Source of the DNA: Neobacillus sp. WH10
GTDB lineage: Bacteria > Bacillota > Bacilli > Bacillales > Cytobacillaceae
Direction: 5' to 3'
Assembly (NCBI RefSeq): GCF_030123405.1
Contig: NZ_CP126110.1
Coordinates: forward strand, 1,178,001 to 1,242,000
DNA: 64,000 nt
The notes beneath the pieces are model-generated. The model did no database searches and had not been told where the DNA came from. It worked only from the letters and a program-made list of their open reading frames with translations. The position numbers and the translations under genes are program-made. Positions 24,888 through 34,051 of the stretch are shown here, one piece after another (within the stretch, counting starts at the first letter, position 1; every line of letters begins with the position of its first letter).

Positions 24888-25217
24888 TTAATACTCCCCA
24901 TCAAATGGTGTAAATGGAATGTGAAGACGATTTTCGACGGCACGGAGCCGTTGGTTGACACGCTGAAGCCGGCGTTGCAGCTGCTCTATTTCTCTTTGTT
25001 GCCGCTCATTTTGTCTTTCGAGACGATTGACTCGGCGCTCAAGTTGTTGTGGCTGCCTATTAGGGTCGTATTGGTCTAGTGGAACATGATAATAATTTTG
25101 CTCTGCTGGTGCATAGGAATGGTATTGCTCTTGTTGGTAATTTAATTGCTCTACTGGAACATACGAATGGTATTCAACCTGCATTTGTTGTGGCTGATTA
25201 TAGCCATAGGGATTCAT
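24888..25217 (-). CDS. Tyr/Gln/Pro-rich coiled-coil protein, unknown function
   Basis: A 109-residue protein. The first 55 residues are rich in Tyr, Gln and Pro and contain two imperfect repeats of E-Y/Q-Y-H-S-Y-V/A-P-V/A-E-Q. Residues 57-97 form a strongly predicted, Arg/Gln-rich coiled coil (R-R-V-N-R-L-E-R-Q-N-E-R...). The composition recalls small Bacillus spore-coat or exosporium proteins, but I do not recognise the family. It lies between tnrA and the nitric oxide reductase gene with its own hairpin. Confidence 0.65.
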   Translation of the reverse strand: MNPYGYNQPQQMQVEYHSYVPVEQLNYQQEQYHSYAPAEQNYYHVPLDQYDPNRQPQQLERRVNRLERQNERQQREIEQLQRRLQRVNQRLRAVENRLHIPFTPFDGEY

Positions 25218-25302
25218 TTGGGCATCTCTCCTTATGTGATAGTACCCTATAGATTATGTGTCCATTGTATGTGAGTAACGGCACATGCCTAGAGATCAAA
25301 AT

Positions 25303-25336
25303 GAAAAAGCCCATTCACAAATCTAAAGTGAATGGG
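25303..25336 (-). terminator. terminator of the nitric oxide reductase gene
   Basis: CCCATTCAC (25310-25318) pairs with GTGAATGGG (25328-25336) around a 9-nt loop. On the minus strand it is followed by CTTTTT. Confidence 0.85.
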
Positions 25337-25344
25337 ACTTTATT

Positions 25345-27624
25345 TTAAACGTTTTTATGATCCGTTTCAGCGTAATCGAGTCGATCATTGGATACTGACC
25401 AGCCGGTTATTAAACCAATAATAAACCAAACCAGTGCCAGACCTCCGAGGGCAAAAATCGTGTCACCGACAATCCGGAGCCAAACAAAGGTATGAACAAT
25501 GTCTTGTGACATAAAGCTGGCTGAGCGTGCATACCACATTCCGTGTTGCACACTTGCCCAGGTCTGCATTAAGCCGATTGGTATTAGGCTGATTAGCACC
25601 ATTAAGGCAAGGCCGATATTAATGGCCCAAAAAGCGAATTTCAGTGCGCCAGTTTTCCATTCTTTTTTCACTGTCAAACCACGTAAACAGAAGAGCATTA
25701 GGCCAATTCCTAGCATGCCATACACACCGAATAGGGCGGTATGTCCGTGAACAGGTGTCGTATTCAGCCCTTGCATATAATAAAGAGCAATTGGCGGATT
25801 GATAAAGAAGCCAAATAAACCGGCACCGACTAAATTCCAAAACGCAACGGCAATAAAGAAATAAATAGGCCATTTGTAGGCAGATACCCATGGTTTAGCT
25901 CGGCTTCGGGTAAGATTTTCATAGGCTTCAAAGCCGATTAACACGAGCGGTACAACTTCAAGAGCACTAAAGGATGCTCCGAAGGCGATGACACCTGTTG
26001 GAGTTCCACTGAAGTATAAATGGTGAAACGTCCCGATAATTCCTCCGAACAAAAAAATAACAGTAGAGAAGAGGACTGAGGTAGTCGCTGTCCGAAGTCC
26101 GAGCAATCCCATTCTTGTAAAGAGGAATGCCATAACGACTGTGGCAAACACTTCAAAAAATCCTTCAACCCAGAGATGGACAACCCACCAGCGCCAATAT
26201 TCGGCAATCGCCAGGTTACTATGCTGCCCCCATAATAAAGCAGGGATATAGAACACGGGGATCGCCAGGGAAGCGATTAAAAACAGCGCAAGAAGATGGC
26301 GGCTTTCTTTTAAATTTTTAAAGGCTGGCCAAATAGCTCGAGCCATTAGGAATAACCATAGAAACAATCCCACCGTTAAGAATATCTGCCAAAAACGACC
26401 GGTGTCAGTATATTCATATCCTTGATGACCGAACCAAAAGTTGGCGGTATGACCTAATTTTTGATGTACGGCAAACCATTGCCCGACCATTGATCCAACA
26501 ACAATTATCAGTAAACAAACAAATAAGAAATTCACACCGAACCGTTGGAATTTCGGTTCATGACCAGATACTGCAGGTCCGATAAACAAACCTGTTGCCA
26601 ACCAAGCTGTGGCAATCCATAAAATACCCAGCTGAGTGTGCCACGATCTTGTCAGTGAATAAGGAATCCATTTATCAATTGGGATTCCATAAAACCCACT
26701 GCCTTCGACCTGATAATGCCCTGTAATGGCACCAAGTAAAACCTGAACAAGCCAAAGAGCAGCTACTACCCAAAAGTATTTCTGTGTTGCCTTCATCGAA
26801 GGGGTTGCGGCCAAGGCGAGTAAAGGATCCTTTTTCGGATACTCCTCATCTGAGTCATGATGATTTTGCGTAGCATGGTACCACGCCAAGGCGCCAATCC
26901 CGGCAAGCAGCAAGACAAAGCTGACAACAGACCAGACAAGCATTTCACCGGTTGGTTTATTATCGATTAGTTCTTCGTTTGGCCAGTTGTTTGTATAGGT
27001 AACATTGTCTCCGGGGCGGTTGGTTTCGGTTGCCCAAGTTGTCCACCATATATAGCTGATGAATGCACTAAGACGTGCGTCGTCCTTTATCACATTCTTA
27101 GGCATCGCATATGCTTCTCGTAACTTATCTAATCTTGGATCGTCAGTGAACAAAGAAGCGTAATGCTTACCAACATTTCGAATCGCTTCAGCTCGAATTG
27201 GTGATAATGTAATTTCCTTTGTTTCTTTCTTGAAGGAGTTTGGTCGAATTTCATTTTTAAGTCTTGCCTTTAAAGCAGCCTTTGCTTCATCGTCAAGAGC
27301 AGCATATTTCTTTCCATAATCTTTCTCGGCCCAATTATTTAACAGCCACATCGACTGCCGGTGAAGCCAATCCGCGTTCCAATCGGGGGCAACATAAGCA
27401 CCATGGCCCCAAATACTGCCAAGCTCTTGTCCCCCAATAGATTGCCAAACATTTTGGCCATCTTGAATATCCTTTTTTGTAAAAAGAACGCTTCCGTCTG
27501 ATACGACAACGCGTTCTGGTATCGGGGGCATTGTCTGATACAGCCTGCCTCCGTAGTAACCTAGAATGGAGAATGATGCTATAAATACAATTGTCAGGCT
27601 AATCCATAGCCTTGTATAACGCAT
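25345..27624 (-). CDS. norB: quinol-dependent nitric oxide reductase (qNOR)
   Basis: A 759-residue single-subunit qNOR of the haem-copper oxidase superfamily. It has an N-terminal helix, a ~210-residue extracytoplasmic cytochrome-c-like segment lacking the haem C-x-x-C-H motif (as in qNOR), and about 13 further helices. Conserved His sit in S-W-H-T-Q-L, W-W-V-V-H-L-W-V-E-G-F-F-E, G-T-F-H-H-L-Y-F and V-H-G-H-T-A-L-F-G. It reduces NO to N2O with quinol electrons, for detoxification or denitrification. The gene is monocistronic with its own terminator. No clear NsrR or Fnr box was found in the 339 bp upstream. Confidence 0.93.
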   Translation of the reverse strand: MRYTRLWISLTIVFIASFSILGYYGGRLYQTMPPIPERVVVSDGSVLFTKKDIQDGQNVWQSIGGQELGSIWGHGAYVAPDWNADWLHRQSMWLLNNWAEKDYGKKYAALDDEAKAALKARLKNEIRPNSFKKETKEITLSPIRAEAIRNVGKHYASLFTDDPRLDKLREAYAMPKNVIKDDARLSAFISYIWWTTWATETNRPGDNVTYTNNWPNEELIDNKPTGEMLVWSVVSFVLLLAGIGALAWYHATQNHHDSDEEYPKKDPLLALAATPSMKATQKYFWVVAALWLVQVLLGAITGHYQVEGSGFYGIPIDKWIPYSLTRSWHTQLGILWIATAWLATGLFIGPAVSGHEPKFQRFGVNFLFVCLLIIVVGSMVGQWFAVHQKLGHTANFWFGHQGYEYTDTGRFWQIFLTVGLFLWLFLMARAIWPAFKNLKESRHLLALFLIASLAIPVFYIPALLWGQHSNLAIAEYWRWWVVHLWVEGFFEVFATVVMAFLFTRMGLLGLRTATTSVLFSTVIFLFGGIIGTFHHLYFSGTPTGVIAFGASFSALEVVPLVLIGFEAYENLTRSRAKPWVSAYKWPIYFFIAVAFWNLVGAGLFGFFINPPIALYYMQGLNTTPVHGHTALFGVYGMLGIGLMLFCLRGLTVKKEWKTGALKFAFWAINIGLALMVLISLIPIGLMQTWASVQHGMWYARSASFMSQDIVHTFVWLRIVGDTIFALGGLALVWFIIGLITGWSVSNDRLDYAETDHKNV

Positions 27625-27931
27625 GAATACACCTCCTAAAAAAATTCTCGAGTAGTTTTCTCCAATGGATTTCTATTTAAAGGAAATCCTAACTAGTAAC
27701 ATCCCCTTATTTCCATAAAAAATTCATATTTTTCATTATTTTGGAAGTTTAAAAAGGATAATACCACAAACATTTTTGTCATTTCTAGCACTATTGAAAT
27801 GAAAAATGGTAGATATGTAAAAAGTCTGAATATTAAGGACAGGACCGACGTATGATGTAAAAATAATTAATTTTAAGATACTATTTCTACTTCAATCAAT
27901 TAACGTATTAATATAGTAAGAAAATAAATGT
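27625..27931. other. divergent control region between qNOR and the ABC importer
   Basis: About 300 AT-rich bases between divergent genes. It includes the ribosome site of the qNOR gene (GGAGGTG on the minus strand). I could not assign a good qNOR promoter or regulator box. No ORF of note. Confidence 0.4.
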
Positions 27932-27960
27932 TTGAATAATAAAAAAAAAGAGGTTATAAT
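27932..27960 (+). promoter_or_regulatory. sigma-A promoter of the amino acid ABC operon
   Basis: TTGAAT (27932-27937), a 17-bp A-rich spacer and TATAAT (27955-27960). It lies just before an in-frame ATG at 27964, which is therefore unlikely to be the translation start. Confidence 0.8.
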
Positions 27961-28029
27961 CAATTGTATTCTAAAAATTATCAATTTTTAAATAAATTAT
28001 TTTTTATTATAAATTATAGGAGGCCAAAG

Positions 28030-28827
28030 ATGAAGAAATTAAAATTAGTATCAACAGTATTAATGGTAGCATTTCTCTTACTTCTATCAGCCTGTGGAAC
28101 TACTAAAACGGGAGGAGAAAAGAAGACTTTAAGAGTTGTTACCGATGCTGCTTACGCACCATTTGAGTACCAGGATAAAGGCGAAGTTGTTGGGTTTGAT
28201 ATTGATTTCGTTAAGGCAGTCATTAAGGAAGCAGGATACGGCGTGAAGGTGGAGCATGTAGGCTGGGATCCTATCTTTGTTGAGATTGAAAAAAAGACAG
28301 CCGATTTAGCCGTTTCTTCGATTACTATCACTCCTGAACGATTAGAATCTTATGACTTTACCGTCCCTTACTTCTTATCTAAAAATGAAATTCTAGTACC
28401 AAAAGGCAGCTCGATTAAGAGTGCCAAAGATTTAGAGGGTAAAAGGATTGCTGTACAAAATGGAACGACCGGCCAAACCATTGTGGAAAAACTGTTTGGT
28501 AAAAACAATGAAAAACTAAAAAAGTTTGAAAATAACAATCTAGCAATTCTTGAGTTGAAAAAAGGCGGCGTGGATGCCGTTGTTGCGGATAACACAGTGG
28601 TTGAAACCTATGTAAAAAATAATCCAAAGGATAATTTTGAATTCATCGAAGACGATGGAGCGTTTGAAAAAGAATTCTATGGTCTTTTGTTACCGAAAGG
28701 AAGCAAACTAAAAGCAGATCTTGACAAGGCTGTGAACAAAGTGTTAGACAATGGAACCTACGAAAAGCTTTATGAGAAATGGTTTAATACGAAGCCTGAT
28801 ATAAAAGTATTAAAAGACCAGCAATAG
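28030..28827 (+). CDS. amino acid ABC transporter substrate-binding lipoprotein
   Basis: A 265-residue lipoprotein: a K-K-L-K-L-V n-region, a hydrophobic core and the lipobox L-S-A-C (Cys about residue 23). A class 3 solute-binding fold follows (L-R-V-V-T-D-A-A-Y-A-P-F-E, G-F-D-I-D-F-V-K-A-V, D-L-A-V-S-S-I-T-I-T-P-E-R). It captures a polar amino acid outside the cell; glutamine, arginine or cystine cannot be told apart here. ATAGGAGG lies before the ATG at 28030, and the upstream in-frame ATG would overlap the transcription start. First gene of a three-gene importer. Confidence 0.93.
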   Translation: MKKLKLVSTVLMVAFLLLLSACGTTKTGGEKKTLRVVTDAAYAPFEYQDKGEVVGFDIDFVKAVIKEAGYGVKVEHVGWDPIFVEIEKKTADLAVSSITITPERLESYDFTVPYFLSKNEILVPKGSSIKSAKDLEGKRIAVQNGTTGQTIVEKLFGKNNEKLKKFENNNLAILELKKGGVDAVVADNTVVETYVKNNPKDNFEFIEDDGAFEKEFYGLLLPKGSKLKADLDKAVNKVLDNGTYEKLYEKWFNTKPDIKVLKDQQ

Positions 28828-28833
28828 GGAGTA

Positions 28834-28875
28834 AAATTGCGTAACTAGTTTTCAACATCAGTTACGCAATTTTTG
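28834..28875 (+). terminator. intra-operon attenuator after the binding-protein gene
   Basis: AAATTGCGTAAC (28834-28845) pairs perfectly with GTTACGCAATTT (28861-28872), followed by T-rich sequence. Partial termination here would give more binding protein than permease, a common arrangement in ABC importers. Confidence 0.75.
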
Positions 28876-28933
28876 ATTAGATTTTTTTACTTCATTACAT
28901 AATAAAATCCAACTATTAGGAGAGGGATCGATC

Positions 28934-29590
28934 ATGGATTTTAGGTGGGATCTTATTTGGGAATACGCTCCTTTATTTCTAAAGGGAACGTTGGTAACCA
29001 TCGGCCTTTCGGTTGCAGGTATTGTATTCGGTTCCGTACTTGGTTTATTTATAGGTTTAGGAAAAATGATGAGAAAAAAGCTGTGGGCACTTCCTTTTAA
29101 CTGGTACATAAACTGTTTCCGCGGCACTCCGTTAATGGTGCAAATCTTATTGATTCATTTCGCTGTCGTACCGGTTTTTTTAGGCACGACGAATGCGATC
29201 GTGGCAGCAATTTTGGCCCTATCCTTAAACTCGGCAGCCTATGTGGCAGAAATATTCCGTGCCGGGATCCAATCAATTGATAAAGGACAGATGGAGGCAG
29301 CGCGTTCACTCGGCATGACACATGGACAAGCTATGAGATTTGTTATTTTGCCACAAGCGATTAAAAGAATGATTCCACCGCTTGGCAATGAGTTTATTGT
29401 TTTAATTAAAGATTCTTCACTTGCTGCGTTAATTGCTGCTCCTGAGCTGATGTATTGGGGACGTGCAATGCAAGGTCAATATATGCGCCCATGGGAGCCA
29501 TATCTGACAGCTGCTGTTATTTATCTAGTATTAACCCTTTCCTTAAACTTCCTATTAAACCGTATTGAAAGGAGGTTAGCAACAGAATGA
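28934..29590 (+). CDS. amino acid ABC transporter permease (His/Glu/Gln/Arg/opine family)
   Basis: A 218-residue inner-membrane permease with about five helices, of the HEQRo type. Seen are the N-terminal P-L-F-L-K-G-T-L-V-T-I, F-R-G-T-P-L-M-V-Q and the EAA loop E-A-A-R-S-L-G-M-T-H-G-Q-A-M-R-F-V-I-L-P-Q-A. AGGAGAGG precedes the ATG. It overlaps the ATPase gene by 4 bp. It presumably forms a homodimer with two ATPase subunits. Confidence 0.95.
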   Translation: MDFRWDLIWEYAPLFLKGTLVTIGLSVAGIVFGSVLGLFIGLGKMMRKKLWALPFNWYINCFRGTPLMVQILLIHFAVVPVFLGTTNAIVAAILALSLNSAAYVAEIFRAGIQSIDKGQMEAARSLGMTHGQAMRFVILPQAIKRMIPPLGNEFIVLIKDSSLAALIAAPELMYWGRAMQGQYMRPWEPYLTAAVIYLVLTLSLNFLLNRIERRLATE

Positions 29591-30309
29591 TTGAGGTGAA
29601 AAGTTTAAAAAAGTCGTTTGGAAACAATGAGGTTCTAAAGGATATCAATGTAACAGTTGATCCGCAAGAAGTCGTTGTCGTGATTGGCCCTTCCGGCTCC
29701 GGAAAATCGACATTCCTCCGCTGTATCAATATGCTCGAAACAATTACTGGCGGTCATGTCCTAATTGAAGGGATCGATATTACTGACAAAAAAACGGATA
29801 TTAATAAAATCCGAACTGAAGTGGGAATGGTATTCCAGCAGTTTAATCTTTTTCCACATAAAAAGGTCATCGAAAATATTATGCTTGCCCCGATGAAGGT
29901 AAGGAATGTACCAGAAGAAAAAGCGAGGGCAAAAGGGTTGGAACTTTTAAAAAAGGTAGGGTTGGCTGACAAAGCTGAAGCCTATCCTGATTCATTATCT
30001 GGCGGACAAAAGCAACGTGTAGCCATTGCAAGAGCCTTAGCTATGGAACCGAAAATTATGCTGTTTGATGAACCGACCTCCGCTCTTGACCCGGAAATGG
30101 TCGGAGAGGTTTTAGAGGTAATGAAACAGCTTGCAAAAGAGGGAATGACAATGGTAGTGGTGACACACGAAATGGGCTTTGCTAAAGAAGTAGGCGACCG
30201 GGTTATTTTTATGGATGGCGGCTTAATTGTCGAAGAAAACGTCCCAAGTGAGTTGTTTGATCATCCAAAAGAAGAACGAACGAAAGCGTTTTTAAGTAAG
30301 GTGCTATAA
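29587..30309 (+). CDS. amino acid ABC transporter ATP-binding protein
   Basis: A 240-residue ABC ATPase: Walker A G-P-S-G-S-G-K-S-T (about 36-44), Q-loop V-F-Q-Q-F-N-L-F, signature L-S-G-G-Q-K-Q-R-V-A-I-A-R-A, Walker B I-M-L-F-D-E-P-T-S and switch histidine in V-V-T-H-E-M-G. GlnQ-like polar amino acid importer class. The start overlaps the permease stop (ATGA). A GC-rich terminator follows. Confidence 0.96.
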   Translation: MIEVKSLKKSFGNNEVLKDINVTVDPQEVVVVIGPSGSGKSTFLRCINMLETITGGHVLIEGIDITDKKTDINKIRTEVGMVFQQFNLFPHKKVIENIMLAPMKVRNVPEEKARAKGLELLKKVGLADKAEAYPDSLSGGQKQRVAIARALAMEPKIMLFDEPTSALDPEMVGEVLEVMKQLAKEGMTMVVVTHEMGFAKEVGDRVIFMDGGLIVEENVPSELFDHPKEERTKAFLSKVL

Positions 30310-30393
30310 ATAAAATGACTCGGAAAAAAATGTCCTAAGTGAAGGCAAAGTAAAAAATAGCGAGTTTATCCTGTAAAGTTTAATCTTATTTTA

Positions 30394-30423
30394 AGGGGGG
30401 CTGACATCAGCCTCCTGTTTTTG
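30394..30423 (+). terminator. terminator of the amino acid ABC operon
   Basis: GGGGGCTG (30396-30403) pairs with CAGCCTCC (30408-30415, one G-U) around ACAT, followed by TGTTTTTG. The -35 of the next gene overlaps the stem-loop. Confidence 0.75.
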
Positions 30424-30430
30424 TTATGAT
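30401..30430 (+). promoter_or_regulatory. promoter of the DUF3267 gene
   Basis: CTGACA (30401-30406), an 18-bp spacer and TATGAT (30425-30430). The -10 contains the first ATG of the downstream frame, so translation must begin further down. Confidence 0.6.
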
Positions 30431-30470
30431 ATATGGGTTGATTTACCATATTTGGATAGGGGGTGATTTT

Positions 30471-31085
30471 ATTAAATTTAGCAATAAAATACCAAAATTT
30501 AATGAACAAACACATACCGTATTAATGAATGATGGCTGGATGCCGCTAAAAGAGCCGAAAAGCCTGACAAACGCTATGTTACTTTCCATGCCTTTTATGG
30601 TTATCAATGCCTTGCTCTCAATCGGAATTATTTATTTCTTTTCCACTTTTTCGATAAAGCAATTTACTTTTTTCACTGGAGATTCAATCAGCATAACAAT
30701 TGATTTAAGTTTAATTATTGTGTTGTTGTTAGTGTTAATCGTTCATGAATTTTTTCATTTGATCTTTATTCCTAACTTTTTGAAGTCAAAGGATATCATT
30801 ATTGGGATAACTTTTTTGGGGGCGTTTGTTCATACAGAACAAACATTAACGAAAGCAAGGTTTATCCTTATATCGGTGGCGCCTTTTCTTATTCTTTCTA
30901 TTTTGTTTCCTCTTATTCTATGTATCTTAGGAGTATTAACAGGTAAAATGCTTTTTTTTATCTTAATTAATTCACTTGGTGCTTCCCTTGATATACTTGG
31001 CCTTTTCTTGGTATTATTTCAAGTTCCGAAAAAGGCAGTAATAAAAAGTAACGGAACAAGTACCTATTGGAAGCTAGAATCATAA
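30471..31085 (+). CDS. DUF3267 membrane protein (HExxH-type), probable ATT start
   Basis: About 205 residues with four or five membrane helices. The DUF3267 signature V-H-E-F-F-H-L-I-F-I-P contains an H-E-x-x-H pattern as in membrane zinc metalloproteases; enzymatic activity is unproven. The frame is open to an ATG at 30426, but that codon lies inside the -10 box. The only good ribosome site, AGGGGG (30458-30463), points to ATT at 30471, seven bases on (I-K-F-S-N-K). I therefore propose a rare ATT start. The gene is monocistronic and follows the ABC operon terminator. Confidence 0.75.
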   Translation: MKFSNKIPKFNEQTHTVLMNDGWMPLKEPKSLTNAMLLSMPFMVINALLSIGIIYFFSTFSIKQFTFFTGDSISITIDLSLIIVLLLVLIVHEFFHLIFIPNFLKSKDIIIGITFLGAFVHTEQTLTKARFILISVAPFLILSILFPLILCILGVLTGKMLFFILINSLGASLDILGLFLVLFQVPKKAVIKSNGTSTYWKLES

Positions 31086-31150
31086 ATAAATGTTTAAAGG
31101 GGGGCCTTAAAAAAAGCCTCCCTTTAATATTCCTAGTTTTTGTTTGAAAA

Positions 31151-33202
31151 TTAATCGTGCTGGTTTTCTAATAAAAGATATGCCACCTTTTCGATACTTC
31201 TTTTTAAATACCGATAATAGGTGCTTAACGACAAATTCAATCTGTCAGCGATCAGTTCATGATTAGCTGTTTTTTTAATATAGGCCAATTTAATAATAGT
31301 GGCGTACAATTGCTCTTCCTCTGAACCTTGGTCCATTCGTTCTATAACCTTAATAAGGTATTTTCGAAAACCTCCACTGTCAGTTTCATTGGTTAAGTAA
31401 GGGAAGGAAGAAAAGACAGCTTGAATGATTTCTTCTGATTCAGATTTATGAAAAGTAACAAAGAATTTTTTCAAAAGAGCTGTCATTTCAATGATCCCGT
31501 TAATTTGAATTTGTTTAGGTGCTTTAAGTGATTGAGTAATAGCCATCGAAAGATCCCTGTTCCTAAGATCTAACTGTAGAAATGTCATAGGGGTTTCATT
31601 AGTGTATTTCTTTTGATACCAATCAATCGTTTTGAATCCTAGAGATTTAAAAATATTGGAAAGGTCTGGGAAGGGAGAAACAACATTAATTAATGTATCT
31701 TCCGCCAAATTGGAAAATATGTAGCGCAAAATAAAAGCTGTTACATCTGGATCATATTGTGGATCGGATGAAATTACCCAGATTAAATATTCCTTTTCTT
31801 GGTGTTTTGATTTCCTAATATATTCCTGATAAACGGGGTTTTTAAGAAACAATTTACGTGTATCTTTATTCAGTGGGACAAATGTTAAAAATCCAACTAG
31901 TCTTTCCTCAAATCGGAATCCGATAAATGAATAAGGTGCTGATGTCCAAACCTCATGGAAATACTTATCCTGGTGCCATTTATCAGGTAAAAATGGTTTT
32001 AGTGAGACTACAAAGTTTCGAAACATATCCATTAGAATAGGAATCTCCGATTCATTGATTGGACATGGAGTAAATTGACGATTGCTTGCACCGAATCCGA
32101 ACCTTTTAATATATCCATTTTGGTTTACATGCAGAGTATTAAAAACATAGGGAAGTTTACGTTCTGCGGGCATGGTTTCTAATTTTTTTGTAAGGGCAAG
32201 CGTTGCCTTTTTTAAAAGGAATTCGTATTTCTCTGGATTTCTTACAGATAGGTCTGTATTCAGCCATTGCCGAATGGCGTCATTAACTCGCCAGCAGTCA
32301 TTTTCACTTAGTTCAATATATGGAAGCTGGCAAAATTGGTGGAATTGCGATGTTGTAATAGATTCATCACATACACTATTTAACAAATCATAATCAAACC
32401 ACCAAAATAACGATGCAATTGTTAATATTTCTTGATGATTAATGATTTCGTTTGAGGCAGATAATAGCTGTTGGCTTAGGGAATAGAGAAAGTGGCGAAA
32501 ATCCTCGTTTTCCTCTCTAAATGTACCACCATTCAGTTCAACAATATCACAAATAATGCGAAGTGCTAACGGTACCCCCTTAGAATAGTATTCAATATAA
32601 TAACGAGAGTCGTTATCATGAATTCCTCTTAAATCAAGGTATTGCTGAACTGTCTGTTTTTTTAAGCTACCAATTTCAATTGTCTTTATTAAGCCAAACC
32701 AGCCGGGTGTACGGAGCCAGTCTGCTGGCAGTTGGAATCTAGAAGAAGTTACGATTCTAATTTGTATGGACAATAGGGGAATCCATTTTTCTCTAAACCA
32801 TTTATGAATAGGACTCCAAAGTTCAAATGAGTCAAGAAGTAAAACGATTTTTTCTGCTTCCTTGGCTAGTTCATTTAGCTTGTTAGCTAGGTATTGTTCG
32901 TTAAGTGAAAAGTTGATAGCCGCATCTGGTTTTAACTTTTGGACTTCCTCAAAAAGATCTGCTAGGAATTTTTCCTTCGTGTCATATCCTTCGAGCCCAC
33001 TCAAAAAGATAATAGTTGAATCTGATTGTATGGTTTGAAACCTTTTAAGTAAGGTGGTTTTTCCGATGCCAGTGGGTCCATAAAGGTGTAGGAGACGCCA
33101 GGAAGGGTCTGTTATACTTACCTCAGCAATAGCGTTTAATTCCTTTTCTCGACCAACAAACCATCGGTTTTCCATATTAGAAAGAAGATTGCTTATTTGC
33201 AT
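31151..33202 (-). CDS. STAND-like ATPase with C-terminal HTH
   Basis: A protein of about 683 residues. It has an N-terminal P-loop domain with Walker A G-P-T-G-I-G-K-T-T (about 42-50) and Walker B K-I-V-L-L-L-D-S-F-E (about 118-127), and a winged-helix-like region to about 370. A middle segment (about 420-560) contains F-I-G-F-R-F-E-E-R-L-V-G-F-L-T-F, reminiscent of an acetyltransferase-like fold. The C-terminal HTH has I-A-D-R-L-N-L-S-L-S-T-Y-Y-R-Y-L. This is the plan of large signal-transduction ATPases that act as transcription activators. The frame is open to 33283, but GGAGGTG precedes the ATG at 33202. It faces a secreted-protein gene. Confidence 0.8.
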   Translation of the reverse strand: MQISNLLSNMENRWFVGREKELNAIAEVSITDPSWRLLHLYGPTGIGKTTLLKRFQTIQSDSTIIFLSGLEGYDTKEKFLADLFEEVQKLKPDAAINFSLNEQYLANKLNELAKEAEKIVLLLDSFELWSPIHKWFREKWIPLLSIQIRIVTSSRFQLPADWLRTPGWFGLIKTIEIGSLKKQTVQQYLDLRGIHDNDSRYYIEYYSKGVPLALRIICDIVELNGGTFREENEDFRHFLYSLSQQLLSASNEIINHQEILTIASLFWWFDYDLLNSVCDESITTSQFHQFCQLPYIELSENDCWRVNDAIRQWLNTDLSVRNPEKYEFLLKKATLALTKKLETMPAERKLPYVFNTLHVNQNGYIKRFGFGASNRQFTPCPINESEIPILMDMFRNFVVSLKPFLPDKWHQDKYFHEVWTSAPYSFIGFRFEERLVGFLTFVPLNKDTRKLFLKNPVYQEYIRKSKHQEKEYLIWVISSDPQYDPDVTAFILRYIFSNLAEDTLINVVSPFPDLSNIFKSLGFKTIDWYQKKYTNETPMTFLQLDLRNRDLSMAITQSLKAPKQIQINGIIEMTALLKKFFVTFHKSESEEIIQAVFSSFPYLTNETDSGGFRKYLIKVIERMDQGSEEEQLYATIIKLAYIKKTANHELIADRLNLSLSTYYRYLKRSIEKVAYLLLENQHD

Positions 33203-33365
33203 CGATGCGGCACCTCCATTTCTGAATAAATTGGATAAAAAGTTTAACACGATGAAGATGAAAGTATGAGAGTAAGTTGACATTGAAGGTGAAAGTCATT
33301 TCTTTTTATAATTCCCTTTGTGGAACAAAATGTTCTTAATAACATTATAAGAGGAGATTGACAAA

Positions 33366-34013
33366 ATGAAAAATAAAACATTAAAAATTTTATCTGGCCT
33401 TACTTTAACAGCGATGTTAGCAATTCCTACAACAGCAAGTGCATCACAGCAGCAAAATGGAATCCAAACTCAGACACAGAATGGCTATACCGCCCTGCAA
33501 AAAGGCGAAAGAGTATACGTTTCCGCACCTGGCGGCCAGCTTTATGAAACAAAAGGTCCAGCTCAGCTTGGAAAATTAAAGGATTTATTTGTTATCTTTA
33601 AAGGAAGTCCTATAGAAGCGCCTCTAATCGTGGTGGAGACACCTGGCGCTAAAGAATTAAAGGTCTTCAGCGATTTATGGTGGAAATTTAATGACGGTAC
33701 GTACGAGGATAATCGGACTACTGCTTATGACTCGGGCCGCATTTTTTATGAAGCAAAAGGAAAGATTGTCAGCAAGACAGCCCATCATTATGCAGTCCAA
33801 GATGGAAATGAAGTGTCAGTCATGACAGCCAATAACTATGATGACCTGAGCGAAGGATTCCATGAATCGTATCGTGTGAAAGGAACATTAAGAGGATTGG
33901 TAATCTACGATTGCTGTCCATATGTGGTAGTTGAAAACAATGGAGTGTTATCTATCCACGGGCATAGTGAGACAGGAATTGTACAATTTGATACAATTAA
34001 CATTAACCAATAA
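33366..34013 (+). CDS. secreted protein of unknown function
   Basis: A 215-residue protein with a clear signal peptide (M-K-N-K-T-L-K-I-L, a hydrophobic core, cleavage near A-S-A-S about residue 27). The mature part is soluble and beta-rich, with two adjacent cysteines (Y-D-C-C-P-Y). I do not recognise the family. AGAGGAG precedes the ATG. It is divergent from the STAND-like ATPase gene and ends in its own terminator; regulation by that ATPase is a guess from position. Confidence 0.75.
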   Translation: MKNKTLKILSGLTLTAMLAIPTTASASQQQNGIQTQTQNGYTALQKGERVYVSAPGGQLYETKGPAQLGKLKDLFVIFKGSPIEAPLIVVETPGAKELKVFSDLWWKFNDGTYEDNRTTAYDSGRIFYEAKGKIVSKTAHHYAVQDGNEVSVMTANNYDDLSEGFHESYRVKGTLRGLVIYDCCPYVVVENNGVLSIHGHSETGIVQFDTININQ

Positions 34014-34023
34014 TTGGGATGAA

Positions 34024-34051
34024 GAAAAACGGGAGAAACTCTCCCGTTTTT
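34024..34051 (+). terminator. terminator of the secreted-protein gene
   Basis: AAAACGGGAGA and TCTCCCGTTTT form an 11-bp stem around a three-base loop, followed by T residues. Confidence 0.88.

Noticed and set aside
27964..28029. Upstream ATG extending the ABC binding protein by 22 residues
   Set aside because: It lies four bases after a perfect -10 box and would hide the lipoprotein signal; ATAGGAGG marks the ATG at 28030.
33323..33335. GAAC-N5-GTTC near the secreted-protein promoter, resembling a LexA box
   Set aside because: The Bacillus LexA site needs a four-base spacer (CGAACN4GTTCG) and flanking C/G; both are missing.
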